Shown piece by piece: positions 42,910 through 51,861 of a DNA stretch of 64,000 bases. Both the position numbers and the translations under genes were made by a program. The notes under the pieces were generated by a model. It did no database searches and was not told the DNA's origin. It worked only from the letters and a program-made list of their open reading frames with translations. Source of the stretch: Streptomyces spiroverticillatus (GTDB lineage: Bacteria > Actinomycetota > Actinomycetes > Streptomycetales > Streptomycetaceae); NCBI GenBank assembly GCA_014650415.1, contig BMUX01000002.1:62001-126000 (forward strand), in the 5' to 3' direction. Numbering within the stretch: position 1 is the first letter of the stretch; each line of letters begins with the position of its first letter.

Positions 42910-43872
42910 ATGACCAGCACACCGCTCACTCCCCCGCGGCCGACCGCCCCGAGCTCCCCCGTCCGGGCCCTGCGCGCCCTGGCGGTCGTCGCCTGCGTTC
43001 CGTACCTCGCCCTCAAGGTCACCTGGATCGCGGGCGGCCGGCTCGGCATCCCCGACGGCAGCGCGCTGCTCAAGGAGCCGACGCTGATGGCCGTCGCCAA
43101 CTCCGTGACCGTCCTGATGGACACCGCCGTCGTCGTGCTGGCCCTGCTGTTGACGCAGGGCTGGGGCCGCCGGGTGCCCGGCGCGCTGCTCGCGCTGCCG
43201 ATGTGGGCGGCGTCCGGGCTGCTCGCGCCGATCATGGCGGGCTTCCCGTTGCAACTGCTCTTCGGCGACTCCTCCGGCGTGGCACCGCCCGACGAGACGC
43301 CCTTCCTCGACGCGTGGGTGTTCGCCGTGGTGTACGGCGGGTTCCTTGCGCAGGGGCTCGCCCTGGGGGCGCTGTTCGTCCGGTACGCGAGACAGCGCTG
43401 GGGGCACCTGTGGCGGGGGCCGGTGGCCGGGCTGCCCCGCCCGGACGGCCGGGTCCGGACCACCGGATTCGCCGCAGCCGTGCTGGCGGCCGTCTGTTGC
43501 GTACCGCACCTGCTGGCCGCCTTCGGCGCAGGCGCGCACGGGGAAGCGCTCACCGTCAACGCCCGGCTGGTCTCCGGGGTGCACGGCGCGTTCGCCCTCG
43601 CCGCCGTCGCCGGGCTGCTGATGCTCGCGCTGCGGCTCGGCGGCCGGACTCCGCTGGCCGTGGCCCTGGCCCTGGCCTGGACGGGAGTGGGGGTGCTGGG
43701 CAGTTGGGGCGGCTGGATGCTGGCCACCGGGAGCCTCGTCGGGAGCGCGGACCGGGCCCCGCTCACTGACCTGCTGACCTACGCTGTCCAAGTGATCATC
43801 GGCCTCCTCGCCCTGGTGGGCGGAACGTCCCTCTTCGCCCGGCTGAGGCAGCAGCGGGAGCACGCGGCATGA
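42910..43872 (+). CDS. Polytopic membrane protein of unknown function
   Basis: A 320-aa protein with about seven to eight membrane segments (around residues 22-42, 65-87, 95-118, 140-162, 185-207, 222-242, 250-275 and 292-312). Motifs 'CVPYLALKVTWIAGG' and 'CVPHLLAAFG' repeat between the halves, which suggests an internal duplication. It overlaps the sensor kinase gene by 4 bp (ATGA), so it is translationally coupled to a two-component system and may be a partner sensor or its target. I do not recognise the family. Confidence 0.75.
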   Translation: MTSTPLTPPRPTAPSSPVRALRALAVVACVPYLALKVTWIAGGRLGIPDGSALLKEPTLMAVANSVTVLMDTAVVVLALLLTQGWGRRVPGALLALPMWAASGLLAPIMAGFPLQLLFGDSSGVAPPDETPFLDAWVFAVVYGGFLAQGLALGALFVRYARQRWGHLWRGPVAGLPRPDGRVRTTGFAAAVLAAVCCVPHLLAAFGAGAHGEALTVNARLVSGVHGAFALAAVAGLLMLALRLGGRTPLAVALALAWTGVGVLGSWGGWMLATGSLVGSADRAPLTDLLTYAVQVIIGLLALVGGTSLFARLRQQREHAA

Positions 43873-45158
43873 GCCAACGGGCCCTGTGGGCATGGCTGTT
43901 CGGGCGGACGGCGCGAATCGGCTGGCTGCACCTGGTGGTGGGCGGGGCGCTGCTGATGCCGTTCTACCTGCTGGCGACCGTGGCCATCGGCCCGTTGACC
44001 GGGGAGAACAGTCCCTTCCTTTCGGTGCCGGGGCAGTTCTACGCGTTCGTGGCGGTGCTGCCGCTGGTCGCGGTGTTCGGGCTGCTGGCCCCGGCGCGGC
44101 CGTTGTCGGTGGCGACGATCCGCTCGCTGGGGCTGGCGTCGGGGCGGGCCGACGGCTTCCCGGAGGGTCCGGCCAGGACGCGGGCGGCGCGGGTGCGGAC
44201 GTCGGGGTGGTTCACCCTGCATCTGGCGCTCGGCGGGCTGGTCAGCGGGGCGTCGCTGGCGCTGACGCCGTTCGCGGGCGTGCTGGTGGCCCTGCCGTTC
44301 GTGCCCGCGCTGCGCAACTCCGACTGGGGCGTGCGGGAGCTCGAAGGGAAGCCGTGGCTGGTGGCGCTGATGCCGCTCGCGGGCATCCTGGCGATGCTGC
44401 TGCTGGCCGCCGCGAGCGCGGGCGCCTCGGCGCTGCTGGCCCGGTGGGCGCCGCTGCTCCTCGGGCCCACTCCGGCCGACCGTCTGGCGGCGGCCGAGCG
44501 CCGGGCCGCCGACCTCGCCGTACGCAACCGGCTGGCCCGCGAGCTGCACGACTCGGTGGGGCACGCGCTGAGCGCGGTGACCCTCCAGGCGGGGGCCGCC
44601 CGCAAGGTCCTGGACAGCGGGCGGGCCGACGACGTGGAGTTCGTACGGGAGGCACTCGCCGCGATCGAGGACACCACCCGGCGCACGGTCGGCGAACTCG
44701 ACGCCGTACTGGGGGTGTTGCGGCGCGGCGAGGACGCCCCCGAGGACGGCACCGGCCCCACCCTGGAGTCCCTGGACGGCCTGCTGGCCCGCAGCGGCGT
44801 ACCGGTGACCCGCACCGGGGACGACGACCTGGCGAAGGTGCCGGAGGCGGTGTCCCGGGAGGCGTACCGGATCGTCCAGGAGGGGCTGAGCAACGCGCTG
44901 CGGCACGGCGGCGCGCACCCCGTCTCCCTGCACCTGGCGGTCACGGCAGACCGGGAGCTGGAGATCGTGCTGGAGAACCCCCTGCCGGAGCACCCCGCTC
45001 CGGTACGCCCCGGCGGCGGCCGGGGCCTGCGCGGCATGGCCGAACGGGCCGTGCTGCTGGGCGGCCGCACCGAGGCCGGCCCGCACGCGTCCGACGGGGT
45101 CTGGCGGCTCACCGCCCGGCTGCCGCTGGCCGACCACCCCGATACAGGCCCCCGATGA
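43869..45158 (+). CDS. Two-component sensor histidine kinase (NarL/DesK type)
   Basis: A 429-aa kinase with about four N-terminal membrane segments and a HisKA_3 dimerisation domain: 'LARELHDSVGHALSAVTLQAGAARKVLD', with the phosphoacceptor His near residue 227. The ATPase domain has the N box 'IVQEGLSNALRHG' and G box 'GGGRGLRGMAERA'. It overlaps the preceding membrane protein gene by 4 bp and is followed after 25 bp by its response regulator. Confidence 0.93.
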   Translation: MSQRALWAWLFGRTARIGWLHLVVGGALLMPFYLLATVAIGPLTGENSPFLSVPGQFYAFVAVLPLVAVFGLLAPARPLSVATIRSLGLASGRADGFPEGPARTRAARVRTSGWFTLHLALGGLVSGASLALTPFAGVLVALPFVPALRNSDWGVRELEGKPWLVALMPLAGILAMLLLAAASAGASALLARWAPLLLGPTPADRLAAAERRAADLAVRNRLARELHDSVGHALSAVTLQAGAARKVLDSGRADDVEFVREALAAIEDTTRRTVGELDAVLGVLRRGEDAPEDGTGPTLESLDGLLARSGVPVTRTGDDDLAKVPEAVSREAYRIVQEGLSNALRHGGAHPVSLHLAVTADRELEIVLENPLPEHPAPVRPGGGRGLRGMAERAVLLGGRTEAGPHASDGVWRLTARLPLADHPDTGPR

Positions 45159-45183
45159 CCACGACTCCCGCAAGAGGCCCCCG

Positions 45184-45882
45184 ATGACCGCCACGCCCGA
45201 CGCCCTGGGCACCCCCGCCACCTCCGCCACCCCCGTCCGCCTCGTCCTCGCCGACGACGAGCGCATGGTCCGCACCGCCCTGCGGGTCATCCTGGACGCC
45301 GAGCCCGACCTGGAGGTCGTCGGCGAGGCGGCCACCGGTGCGGAGGCCGTGTCCGTGGTGCGGGCGATGCGCCCCGACGTCGTACTCATGGACGTACGGA
45401 TGCCCGAGATCGACGGCATCCGCGCCACCGAGCAGATCCTCGCCACGCTCCCCGAGCCGCCCCGCATCGTCGTCGTCACCACCTTCGAGAACGACGCCTA
45501 CGTGTACGAGGCGCTGCGCGCCGGCGCGGCCGGGTTCCTGCTGAAGCGGGCGGCCGCCGAGGACCTGGTGGCGGCGGTGCGCCTGGTCGCCCGGAGCGAC
45601 AGCCTCCTCTTCCCGGCGGCGGTGCGTTCGCTGGCCGCCGAGTACGGCCGGGACAAGGCGGTGGCCGCGCCGCCGTGGGCGGCCCGGCTGACCGAGCGGG
45701 AGGCGGCGGTGCTGCGGCTGATGGCCAAGGGCCTCACCAACGCGGAGATCGCCGCCGCCCTCAACTTCGGCGCGGCCACCGCCAAGACCCATGTGGCCTC
45801 GGTCCTCGCGAAGACGGGGGCCCGGGACCGTACCCAGGCGGTGATCCTGGCGTACGAGACGGGTTACATCCAGCCCGGCTGA
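45184..45882 (+). CDS. LuxR/NarL-type response regulator
   Basis: A 232-aa regulator. The receiver domain has the acidic pair 'LADDERMV', the phosphorylated Asp in 'VVLMDVRMPEIDG' (D70) and the Lys in 'FLLKRAAAEDL'. The C-terminal HTH is 'LTEREAAVLRLMAKGLTNAEIAAALNFGAATAKTHVASVLAKTGARDRTQAVILAYETG'. It forms a cognate pair with the kinase immediately upstream. Targets are unknown; the adjacent membrane protein or the penicillin-binding protein gene downstream are candidates. Confidence 0.94.
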   Translation: MTATPDALGTPATSATPVRLVLADDERMVRTALRVILDAEPDLEVVGEAATGAEAVSVVRAMRPDVVLMDVRMPEIDGIRATEQILATLPEPPRIVVVTTFENDAYVYEALRAGAAGFLLKRAAAEDLVAAVRLVARSDSLLFPAAVRSLAAEYGRDKAVAAPPWAARLTEREAAVLRLMAKGLTNAEIAAALNFGAATAKTHVASVLAKTGARDRTQAVILAYETGYIQPG

Positions 45883-45976
45883 GCGCCCCCGGGAGAGACT
45901 CCCGCACCTGAAGAAAGCATGAGAACCCCCACAGAACGGAACTCCTGTCCGATCCCCGTTCGTCCTCCCGGGCAGG

Positions 45977-47437
45977 ATGAACAAGACGATCAGGCGCGCC
46001 GCCGTGTTCTGCCTGCTGCTGGTCCTCGCACTGCTGGTGCGGGTGACCTGGGTGCAGGCCTACCAGGGCAAGGCGCTCGCAGAGAACAAGGACAACCGGC
46101 GGAACATCGTGGCGCAGTACGCGCACCCGCTGGGCAACATCATCGTGGCCGGTTCGCCGGTCACCGGATCGGCGAAGACGGAGGGCGGAGACCTCAAGTA
46201 CAAGCGCACCTACACCGACGGGCCGCTCTACGCCCCGGTCACCGGCTACACCTCGCAGGTGTACGGGTCGACCCAGCTGGAGGGCATCTACGGCAAGATC
46301 CTCGACGGCACGGACGACCGCCTGAAGAACCCGTCCGACCTGATCCAGGGCAAGCACACCCGCCCCGGCAACGTGGTCACCACCATCGACCCGGCCGTCC
46401 AGAAGGCCGCGTACGAGGCGCTGGGCAAGAAGAAGGGCGCGGTCGTCGCGATCGACCCGAAGACCGGCCGGATCCTCGGCATGGTCAGCACCCCGTCGTA
46501 CGACCCGTCCACGATCACCGGTTCGCACGACGGCGAGGCGTGGAAGAAGCTCAGCTCGGGCGACGACGAGGACAAGGCGATGACGAACCGGGCGATGCGC
46601 CAGCCGCTGCCGCCGGGCTCCACGTTCAAGCTGGTGGTGGCCTCGGCCGCGCTGGAGGACGGCCTGTACGCCTCGGTGGACACCCCGACCGCCAGCCCGA
46701 ACCCGTACACCCTGCCGGGCACCAGCCAGGTCCTCGACAACGAGAACCGCTCCGCCCCCTGCGAGAACGCCACGCTGCGCACCGCCCTCAAATACTCCTG
46801 CAACAACGTCTTCGCGAAGCTGGCCGTGGACCTGGGGCAGGACAAGGTGAAGGCGATGGCGGAGAAGTTCGGCTTCAACACCGACAAGCTGGACGTCCCG
46901 GTGCGCGCGTACGAGAGCGTCTACCCCACCGGCATGGACAAGGCGCAGACCGGGCTCTCCGGCATCGGCCAGTTCGACGTGACGGCCACCCCGCTCCAGA
47001 TGGCGATGGTCTCCGCCGCCCTGTCGAACAACGGTGAGCTGCCCGCCCCGCACATGGTGTCGGAGGTGACGAGCGCGGGCGGCGACGTACTGGAGAAGCA
47101 CGCGGACGGCGCGGACAGCAAGCGCATCGTCTCCGAGCGCACGGCACAGCAGCTGCGCAGCGCGATGGTCACCGTCGTCGAGGACGGCACGGGCACCAAC
47201 GCGCAGATCCCCGGCGCGGAGGTCGGCGGCAAGACCGGCACCGCCCAGCACGGCGTCGCCAACAGCAAGACCCCGTACGCCTGGTTCACCTCCTACGCGA
47301 AGGACAAGAACACCGGCAAGGAGGTCGCGGTGGCCGTCCTGATCGAGGACTCGGGCGCGGCCCGCTCGGAGGTCAGCGGAAACGGGCTGGCGGCGCCGGT
47401 CGCGCAGAAGACGATGAAGGCCGCCCTGGGAAGGTGA
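45977..47437 (+). CDS. Penicillin-binding transpeptidase (class B PBP, PbpA-like)
   Basis: A 486-aa membrane-anchored D,D-transpeptidase. One N-terminal membrane segment (residues ~8-28) is followed by a short dimerisation region ('YAHPLGNIIVAGSPVTGS') and the transpeptidase domain with the active-site motif STFK (S215), SCN ('LKYSCNNVFAKLA') and KTG ('VGGKTGTAQHG', near residue 419). It crosslinks peptidoglycan stem peptides. The sequence resembles PbpA-type proteins of actinomycetes, which are usually paired with a SEDS glycosyltransferase; none is present here. Confidence 0.93.
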   Translation: MNKTIRRAAVFCLLLVLALLVRVTWVQAYQGKALAENKDNRRNIVAQYAHPLGNIIVAGSPVTGSAKTEGGDLKYKRTYTDGPLYAPVTGYTSQVYGSTQLEGIYGKILDGTDDRLKNPSDLIQGKHTRPGNVVTTIDPAVQKAAYEALGKKKGAVVAIDPKTGRILGMVSTPSYDPSTITGSHDGEAWKKLSSGDDEDKAMTNRAMRQPLPPGSTFKLVVASAALEDGLYASVDTPTASPNPYTLPGTSQVLDNENRSAPCENATLRTALKYSCNNVFAKLAVDLGQDKVKAMAEKFGFNTDKLDVPVRAYESVYPTGMDKAQTGLSGIGQFDVTATPLQMAMVSAALSNNGELPAPHMVSEVTSAGGDVLEKHADGADSKRIVSERTAQQLRSAMVTVVEDGTGTNAQIPGAEVGGKTGTAQHGVANSKTPYAWFTSYAKDKNTGKEVAVAVLIEDSGAARSEVSGNGLAAPVAQKTMKAALGR

Positions 47438-47439
47438 CC

Positions 47440-47477
47440 CGGAAAGGGGTGCCGGGCGCGCCCGGCACCCCTTTCCG
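47440..47477. terminator. 17-bp bidirectional terminator between the PBP and S28 protease genes
   Basis: A perfect 17-bp stem (CGGAAAGGGGTGCCGGG / CCCGGCACCCCTTTCCG) with loop CGCG, placed in the 46-bp gap between the convergent stop codons. Confidence 0.88.
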
Positions 47478-47483
47478 TGAGGG

Positions 47484-48821
47484 CTACTTCACGCCCGCCC
47501 AGCGCTTGACCGTCGCCTCCGCCTCGGCGCGCTGCTCCGGGACCAGCTTGGAGATCAGGGCGCCGTGGTTGGAGTTCGGGGCGACGTACAGGTGCGAGTC
47601 GCGCTTCGAGGGGCGGTAGCGCTCGGCGCTCCACGGGTCGTTCTGGCCGTAGACGAACATCATCCGCTGGCCCTTCTTGTTCACCCAGCGGTCGACGTCC
47701 TTGGCGTCCCAGCCGCTGTAGCGGGTGCGCATGTCGGCGGGGAGCAGGGAGTTGGGCTGGTAGATGTCCGGGTAGTTGCGGACGTCACGCAGGTGCTGGA
47801 ACTTCAGGTCGGCCCAGCCGAGTTGGGCGGCGGCCTGACGGTAGTAGGGGCCGGAGCCCGCGGGGCCCGCGTCGGCGTCGGAGTAGATCGACAGGCCGTG
47901 GCCGAGCGACCAGTCGTACAGCTCCTTGTCCGTGGCCTTCTTGGCGTCCGGGACGGTGGGGCAGTTGGTGTACGAGCCGGACTGCCAGAAGTTCCACACC
48001 TGGTCCAGGACCGAGAACTCGTAGGCGCGGTCGGTGGTGCCGAGCTGCTTGAAGGTGAGGCCCTGCTCCTTGGAGGTGGCCTCGAAGAGCGGGAGGATCG
48101 TCTTGCGGCGGACCAGCATCTCGCGCTGCACGGCGTCCAGCGCGGTGCGGCACTCGGGGGTGCCGACGGTCTTGAAGAAGTTGTCGTAGACCCGGTCGTC
48201 GCGGTTGTCGGCGTCGTTGGGTGCGACGTAGGCGACGACGGCGTCCAGGTCCTCGGGGTAGAAGCGCTCGTGGTAGGTCTGCGTCATGCCGCCCTTGCTG
48301 GCGCCCGTGCCCAGCCACTTCGCCGTGTAGATGCGCTTCATGGCCTGCACGATGTTGTGCTCGTCGGCGGCCTCCTGCTGGATGGTGAGCTTGCTCCAGT
48401 CGGTCTTGCCCTCGGGCACCGACTTGCCGAAGAAGCGGTGCTCGACGCTGATCTGGTTGGCCCCGAGGAGGGTGGTGATCTCGCGGGTGCCGGAGGAGAG
48501 GGTGTAGCCGCCGGTGTAGTGCACGACGGGGGCGGTCTCGGCCTTGTGCCACAGCGTGAACTGCTGCTCGAAGGTGCCGCGCCACGGCTTGTCGTGGTCG
48601 ATGGGCTGTCTCAGCATGAGCGTGAAGAAGGGGCGGCCCTCCTTCTGCGTCTCCGAGACGATCCGCAGGCCGGGGATCTTCTCCAGCTTCTCGCGGATGG
48701 TGGCGTCCTGCGCGACGGCGGAGCTGCCGCTGGGTGCCGCGCTGGCGGCACTCCCGGCGAGCACGCTGGTCGTGGCTATGAGTCCGGCACAGAACAGGGC
48801 GGGAAGTACCTTCGTACGCAC
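47484..48821 (-). CDS. Secreted S28 family serine protease / tripeptidyl aminopeptidase
   Basis: A 445-aa exported peptidase. The signal peptide spans residues ~1-29 ('LPALFCAGLIATTSVLAGSAASA'). The mature enzyme has the substrate-binding 'TLMLRQPIDHDKPWRGTFEQQFTLWHK', 'VEHRFFGKSVPEG', the nucleophile in 'WLGTGASKGGMTQTYHERFYPEDLDAVVAYVAP' (near residue 177), the Asp in 'MMFVYGQNDPWSAERY' and the His in 'APNSNHGALISKL'. This matches the Streptomyces PS-10/Tap-like aminopeptidases that trim tripeptides from secreted proteins. The GTG at 48821 follows GAGGGGAA. Confidence 0.9.
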   Translation of the reverse strand: MRTKVLPALFCAGLIATTSVLAGSAASAAPSGSSAVAQDATIREKLEKIPGLRIVSETQKEGRPFFTLMLRQPIDHDKPWRGTFEQQFTLWHKAETAPVVHYTGGYTLSSGTREITTLLGANQISVEHRFFGKSVPEGKTDWSKLTIQQEAADEHNIVQAMKRIYTAKWLGTGASKGGMTQTYHERFYPEDLDAVVAYVAPNDADNRDDRVYDNFFKTVGTPECRTALDAVQREMLVRRKTILPLFEATSKEQGLTFKQLGTTDRAYEFSVLDQVWNFWQSGSYTNCPTVPDAKKATDKELYDWSLGHGLSIYSDADAGPAGSGPYYRQAAAQLGWADLKFQHLRDVRNYPDIYQPNSLLPADMRTRYSGWDAKDVDRWVNKKGQRMMFVYGQNDPWSAERYRPSKRDSHLYVAPNSNHGALISKLVPEQRAEAEATVKRWAGVK

Positions 48822-48941
48822 GCTGATTCCCCTCGGGCGGATGGTGACGCAAGTGATGTTTGCGCCGCAGCCCCGCATCGTATGCACGGCTGCCCGCCCG
48901 TCGTCAGCCCCTTCGGCCCCCTGATCGGTTTCCGGTGTCCG

Positions 48942-49559
48942 CTATGTGTACTGCGTGGTGAACTCATCGGCTGCGGGCACCCATTGGGGGTCGCGCCCGC
49001 CGAGCCCCACCACCCGGTCCAGGAACGGCGATCCGTCCGGTACGTCCACGACGGGACCGAACATGGGGGCGCGGGCCGGATTGTCCGCCTCCGGGGCGAG
49101 CAGCGCGTAGACCACCTGGAGGCTGGAGCGGTCGCAGGCGAAGGGCCGGCCGGTGGCGCGGGCCAGGTCCCAGCCGTGCAGCACCAGTTCGTCCAGGGCG
49201 ATCTGCGCGGCGACCCCGGCGGGCAGCGGGGTGCCGCCGACGGTGGTGGACCCGGTCCAGGCGTCCTTCTCGTGCCAGGAGTCGACGAGCGCGGCGAGCT
49301 GCCCAGGCAGCCGGTGCCGCCAGTCGGCCGGAAGGGCGGGCCCGGCGGGGGGTTCCGGCTCCTTGCGGGCGGCGGCACGGAACGCCGCCGTCAGGTGGAC
49401 GAGATGGGCGAGGAGGTCCCGCACGGAGAACTCGGCGCAGGGCGTGGGCCCGTCCAGCCCGCCCTCGGCCACGCCGTCGAGGAGCCGGGCGAGTCTGCGG
49501 GCCGCCGGTCCGAGGTCGAACACGACGGCGGTGGGGGCGGCGGTCGTGGTGGTCGTCAT
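48942..49559 (-). CDS. TIGR03086-type DinB-like protein (mycothiol-dependent enzyme family)
   Basis: A 205-aa four-helix protein: 'GPTPCAEFSVRDLLAHLVHLTAAFRAA' and 'AQIALDELVLHGWDLARATGRPFACDRSSLQVVYALL' carry the metal-binding His residues of the maleylpyruvate isomerase/DinB group, and the C-terminus 'DVPDGSPFLDRVVGLGGRDPQWV' is typical of TIGR03086. Some relatives are mycothiol-dependent. ATG at 49559 has AGGAGAGGGA upstream. It is divergent from the MBL hydrolase gene. Confidence 0.85.
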   Translation of the reverse strand: MTTTTTAAPTAVVFDLGPAARRLARLLDGVAEGGLDGPTPCAEFSVRDLLAHLVHLTAAFRAAARKEPEPPAGPALPADWRHRLPGQLAALVDSWHEKDAWTGSTTVGGTPLPAGVAAQIALDELVLHGWDLARATGRPFACDRSSLQVVYALLAPEADNPARAPMFGPVVDVPDGSPFLDRVVGLGGRDPQWVPAADEFTTQYT

Positions 49560-49717
49560 CAAGGTCCCTCTCCTGGAACTTCCCGGAGCCGCGGCGGCAG
49601 CGAGCGGTGCGGCCGTCGCGGCAGCGACGAAAGGAAGACCCCGGGCGGCCCGAAAACTCATCGAAACGGGCCGAAGTTCTTCGGATTTCCTGCGAACTCC
49701 CATGTCAGCATGGGTGG

Positions 49718-50419
49718 ATGAGGCAACAGCTGGAAGGAACCGACGGGCCCGCGATACGCCGTCTCGACCTCGGGCACTTCGTCCGCCCCGCGAGCGAGAC
49801 CGGCACCGGCCGCCCCCGCGCCGAGGCCGTCCTCGCGTACCTGGTGCGCCGCCCGCAGGGCCTGCTCCTGTTCGACACCGGCCTCGGCAGGGGCGACGCG
49901 GAAGCCGACGCCCACTACCGGCCCCGGCGGCGGGAGCTGACCGACGCCCTGGCCGGGGCGGGCGTGTCCCCGGGCGATCTGTCGGCGGTGGTCAACTGCC
50001 ACCTCCACTTCGACCACATCGGCGGCAACCCCGCACTCGCCGGGCTCCCCGTCTTCGTACAGGCGAAGGAGCTGGCGCAGGCGCGGGCCGGGGACTACAC
50101 GATCGACGCCCTGGTGGACCCGCCCGGCGCACCCCTCGCCTACGAGGAACTGGACGGGGAGGCGGAGATCTGGCCGGGCGTGCGCATCGTGCCCACCCCC
50201 GGACACACACCGGGCCACCAGTCGCTGGTGGTGGAGGGACCGGAGGGGGCGACCGTGCTCGCGGGGCAGGCGTACGACTTCGCCTCCGAGTACAGCCACG
50301 CGGAGCTTGAGGCACGGGTCGGGCCCGGTCCCGCCGAGCGGCCCTGGCTGGAGCGGCTGGCCGAGTTCGCGCCGCAGCGGGTGCTGTTCGCGCACGACCG
50401 GGCGGTGTGGACCCCGTAG
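49718..50419 (+). CDS. MBL-fold metallo-hydrolase (AHL-lactonase-like)
   Basis: A 233-aa hydrolase with the zinc motif HLHFDH (residues 95-100), 'GLLLFDTGLGRG', 'RIVPTPGHTPGHQSLVVEGPEGATVLAGQAYD' with the third-ligand His and bridging Asp, and 'VLFAHDRAVW' at the C-terminus. This is the layout of N-acyl homoserine lactonases (AiiA-like), but the same subfamily includes lactonases and esterases of unknown substrate, so quorum quenching is only a possibility. ATG at 49718 follows GGGTGG. Confidence 0.88.
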   Translation: MRQQLEGTDGPAIRRLDLGHFVRPASETGTGRPRAEAVLAYLVRRPQGLLLFDTGLGRGDAEADAHYRPRRRELTDALAGAGVSPGDLSAVVNCHLHFDHIGGNPALAGLPVFVQAKELAQARAGDYTIDALVDPPGAPLAYEELDGEAEIWPGVRIVPTPGHTPGHQSLVVEGPEGATVLAGQAYDFASEYSHAELEARVGPGPAERPWLERLAEFAPQRVLFAHDRAVWTP

Positions 50420-50540
50420 ACGCATGGATCTAAGGAGCCCGGAAGCCCGGAATCTAGGGCACCTTCCCGATCCGCCGGACCCGCCCGCGCTGCCACGCTG
50501 ACCCCGCCCCCACCCGGACGGAACGAAGGCGGACCCGGCA

Positions 50541-51776
50541 GTGACCACAGAGACCACAGAGACCACCAAGCGTCGGCCGCACGTCCTGCGGGACCGCAAC
50601 GCCGCGCTCTTCCTGTCGGTCGTCGTGGTGTCCGGCTTCGGCACCACGGCCCTGTGGCTGACCGCCGGAATCTGGGTCAAGGACCTGACGGGCTCCGACT
50701 CGCTGGCCGCGCTCACCACCTTCTGCATGTGGCTGCCGGTACTGGCGGGCCCGCTGCTGGGCGCGGTCGCCGACCGGTTCCGCCGCCGCCCGCTGCTGGT
50801 CTCGGTGAACCTCGCGACGGCGCTGCTGCTCGTCTCGCTGGTCGCCGTCGACACGCCGGACCGGGTGTGGATCCTGTTCGTCGTGCTCTTCCTGTACGGG
50901 ATGGCCGGCACCCTCACGGACGCCGCCGAGTCCGCACTGGTCGCCACGGCGGTCGACAGATCACTGCTGGGCGACTTCAACGGGCTGCGGATGACCGCCC
51001 AGGAGGGCACGAAGCTGCTCGCACCGCTGGCCGGGGCCGCCCTGTTCACCCGGTTCGGCGGGCTGCCGGTGGCACTCCTTGACGCGCTCACCTTCGCGCT
51101 GGCCGCCTGGCTGATCGTACGGCTGCGGCTGCGGGTGCGCGAGGACGTCAAGCCCCAGCGCACGGAGGGGAATTGGGCCGACGGAGCACGCCATCTGTGG
51201 CGCTCGCCCGTACTGCGGCCCCTGGTGCTCGCCGCCTCCGCGACGATGGTGCTCTCCGGGCTCAACGGCGCCATGATCTTCACCGTCGTCGACAAGGGCC
51301 TCGGCCGCTCCCCCGCGTACACCGGGGTGCTGTACGCGGTCCAGGGCGCGGGCACCGTCCTCGTCGGCGTCCTCGCGGGACCGCTGCTGCGCCGGATGCC
51401 GGAGCGGGTGCTGGCCGCGGCGGGCATCGCGCTGTTCGCGGTGTCGACGGCGGTGCGGGCGCTGCCGTACGACGCGGCGGTGCTGGCGAGCAGCGCGGGC
51501 GTGGGGCTGGGGCTGCCGTGCGTGCTGATCGTGGCGCTGACGGCGGTGCAGCGGGAGACGCCGGACGCGCTCCTGGGACGTACCTCCGCGACCGCCACGT
51601 CGCTGGTGTACGGGCCGATGACGGCCGCCATCGCGCTCGGCTCGGGGCTGGTCGCGGTGCTGGACCACCGCTGGGTGCTGGCGGGGGTCGGCGCGGCCGG
51701 GGCCGTCACCGCGCTCGGGCTCGGGCTCGCTTTCGGCTTCCGTAGCACGAACCGCCGTACTACGGCCATTACTTGA
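50541..51776 (+). CDS. MFS transporter
   Basis: A 411-aa protein with 12 membrane helices of the type often called macrolide-efflux-like MFS: 'RNAALFLSVVVVSGFGTTALWLTAGIWVKDLTGSDSLAALTTFCMWLPVLAGPLLGAVADRFRRRPLLVSVNL' and 'LLGDFNGLRMTAQEGTKLLAPLAGAALFTRFGG'. Substrate unknown. The GTG start at 50541 follows GAAGGCGGA. It reads towards the dehydrogenase gene 85 bp downstream. Confidence 0.88.
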   Translation: MTTETTETTKRRPHVLRDRNAALFLSVVVVSGFGTTALWLTAGIWVKDLTGSDSLAALTTFCMWLPVLAGPLLGAVADRFRRRPLLVSVNLATALLLVSLVAVDTPDRVWILFVVLFLYGMAGTLTDAAESALVATAVDRSLLGDFNGLRMTAQEGTKLLAPLAGAALFTRFGGLPVALLDALTFALAAWLIVRLRLRVREDVKPQRTEGNWADGARHLWRSPVLRPLVLAASATMVLSGLNGAMIFTVVDKGLGRSPAYTGVLYAVQGAGTVLVGVLAGPLLRRMPERVLAAAGIALFAVSTAVRALPYDAAVLASSAGVGLGLPCVLIVALTAVQRETPDALLGRTSATATSLVYGPMTAAIALGSGLVAVLDHRWVLAGVGAAGAVTALGLGLAFGFRSTNRRTTAIT

Positions 51777-51861
51777 CGCGAACGCATCGCGCTCCCTAGC
51801 GTCGCGACGGTCGCCGACCCCACCGGCCGCACCGTCGCGGAACCCTTGAGGAGCCCCTCCC

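Noticed and set aside
49718..50419. Quorum-quenching lactonase assignment
   Set aside because: The MBL motif and layout are compatible with AHL lactonases, but the same subfamily covers many other hydrolases; kept as a generic MBL-fold hydrolase.
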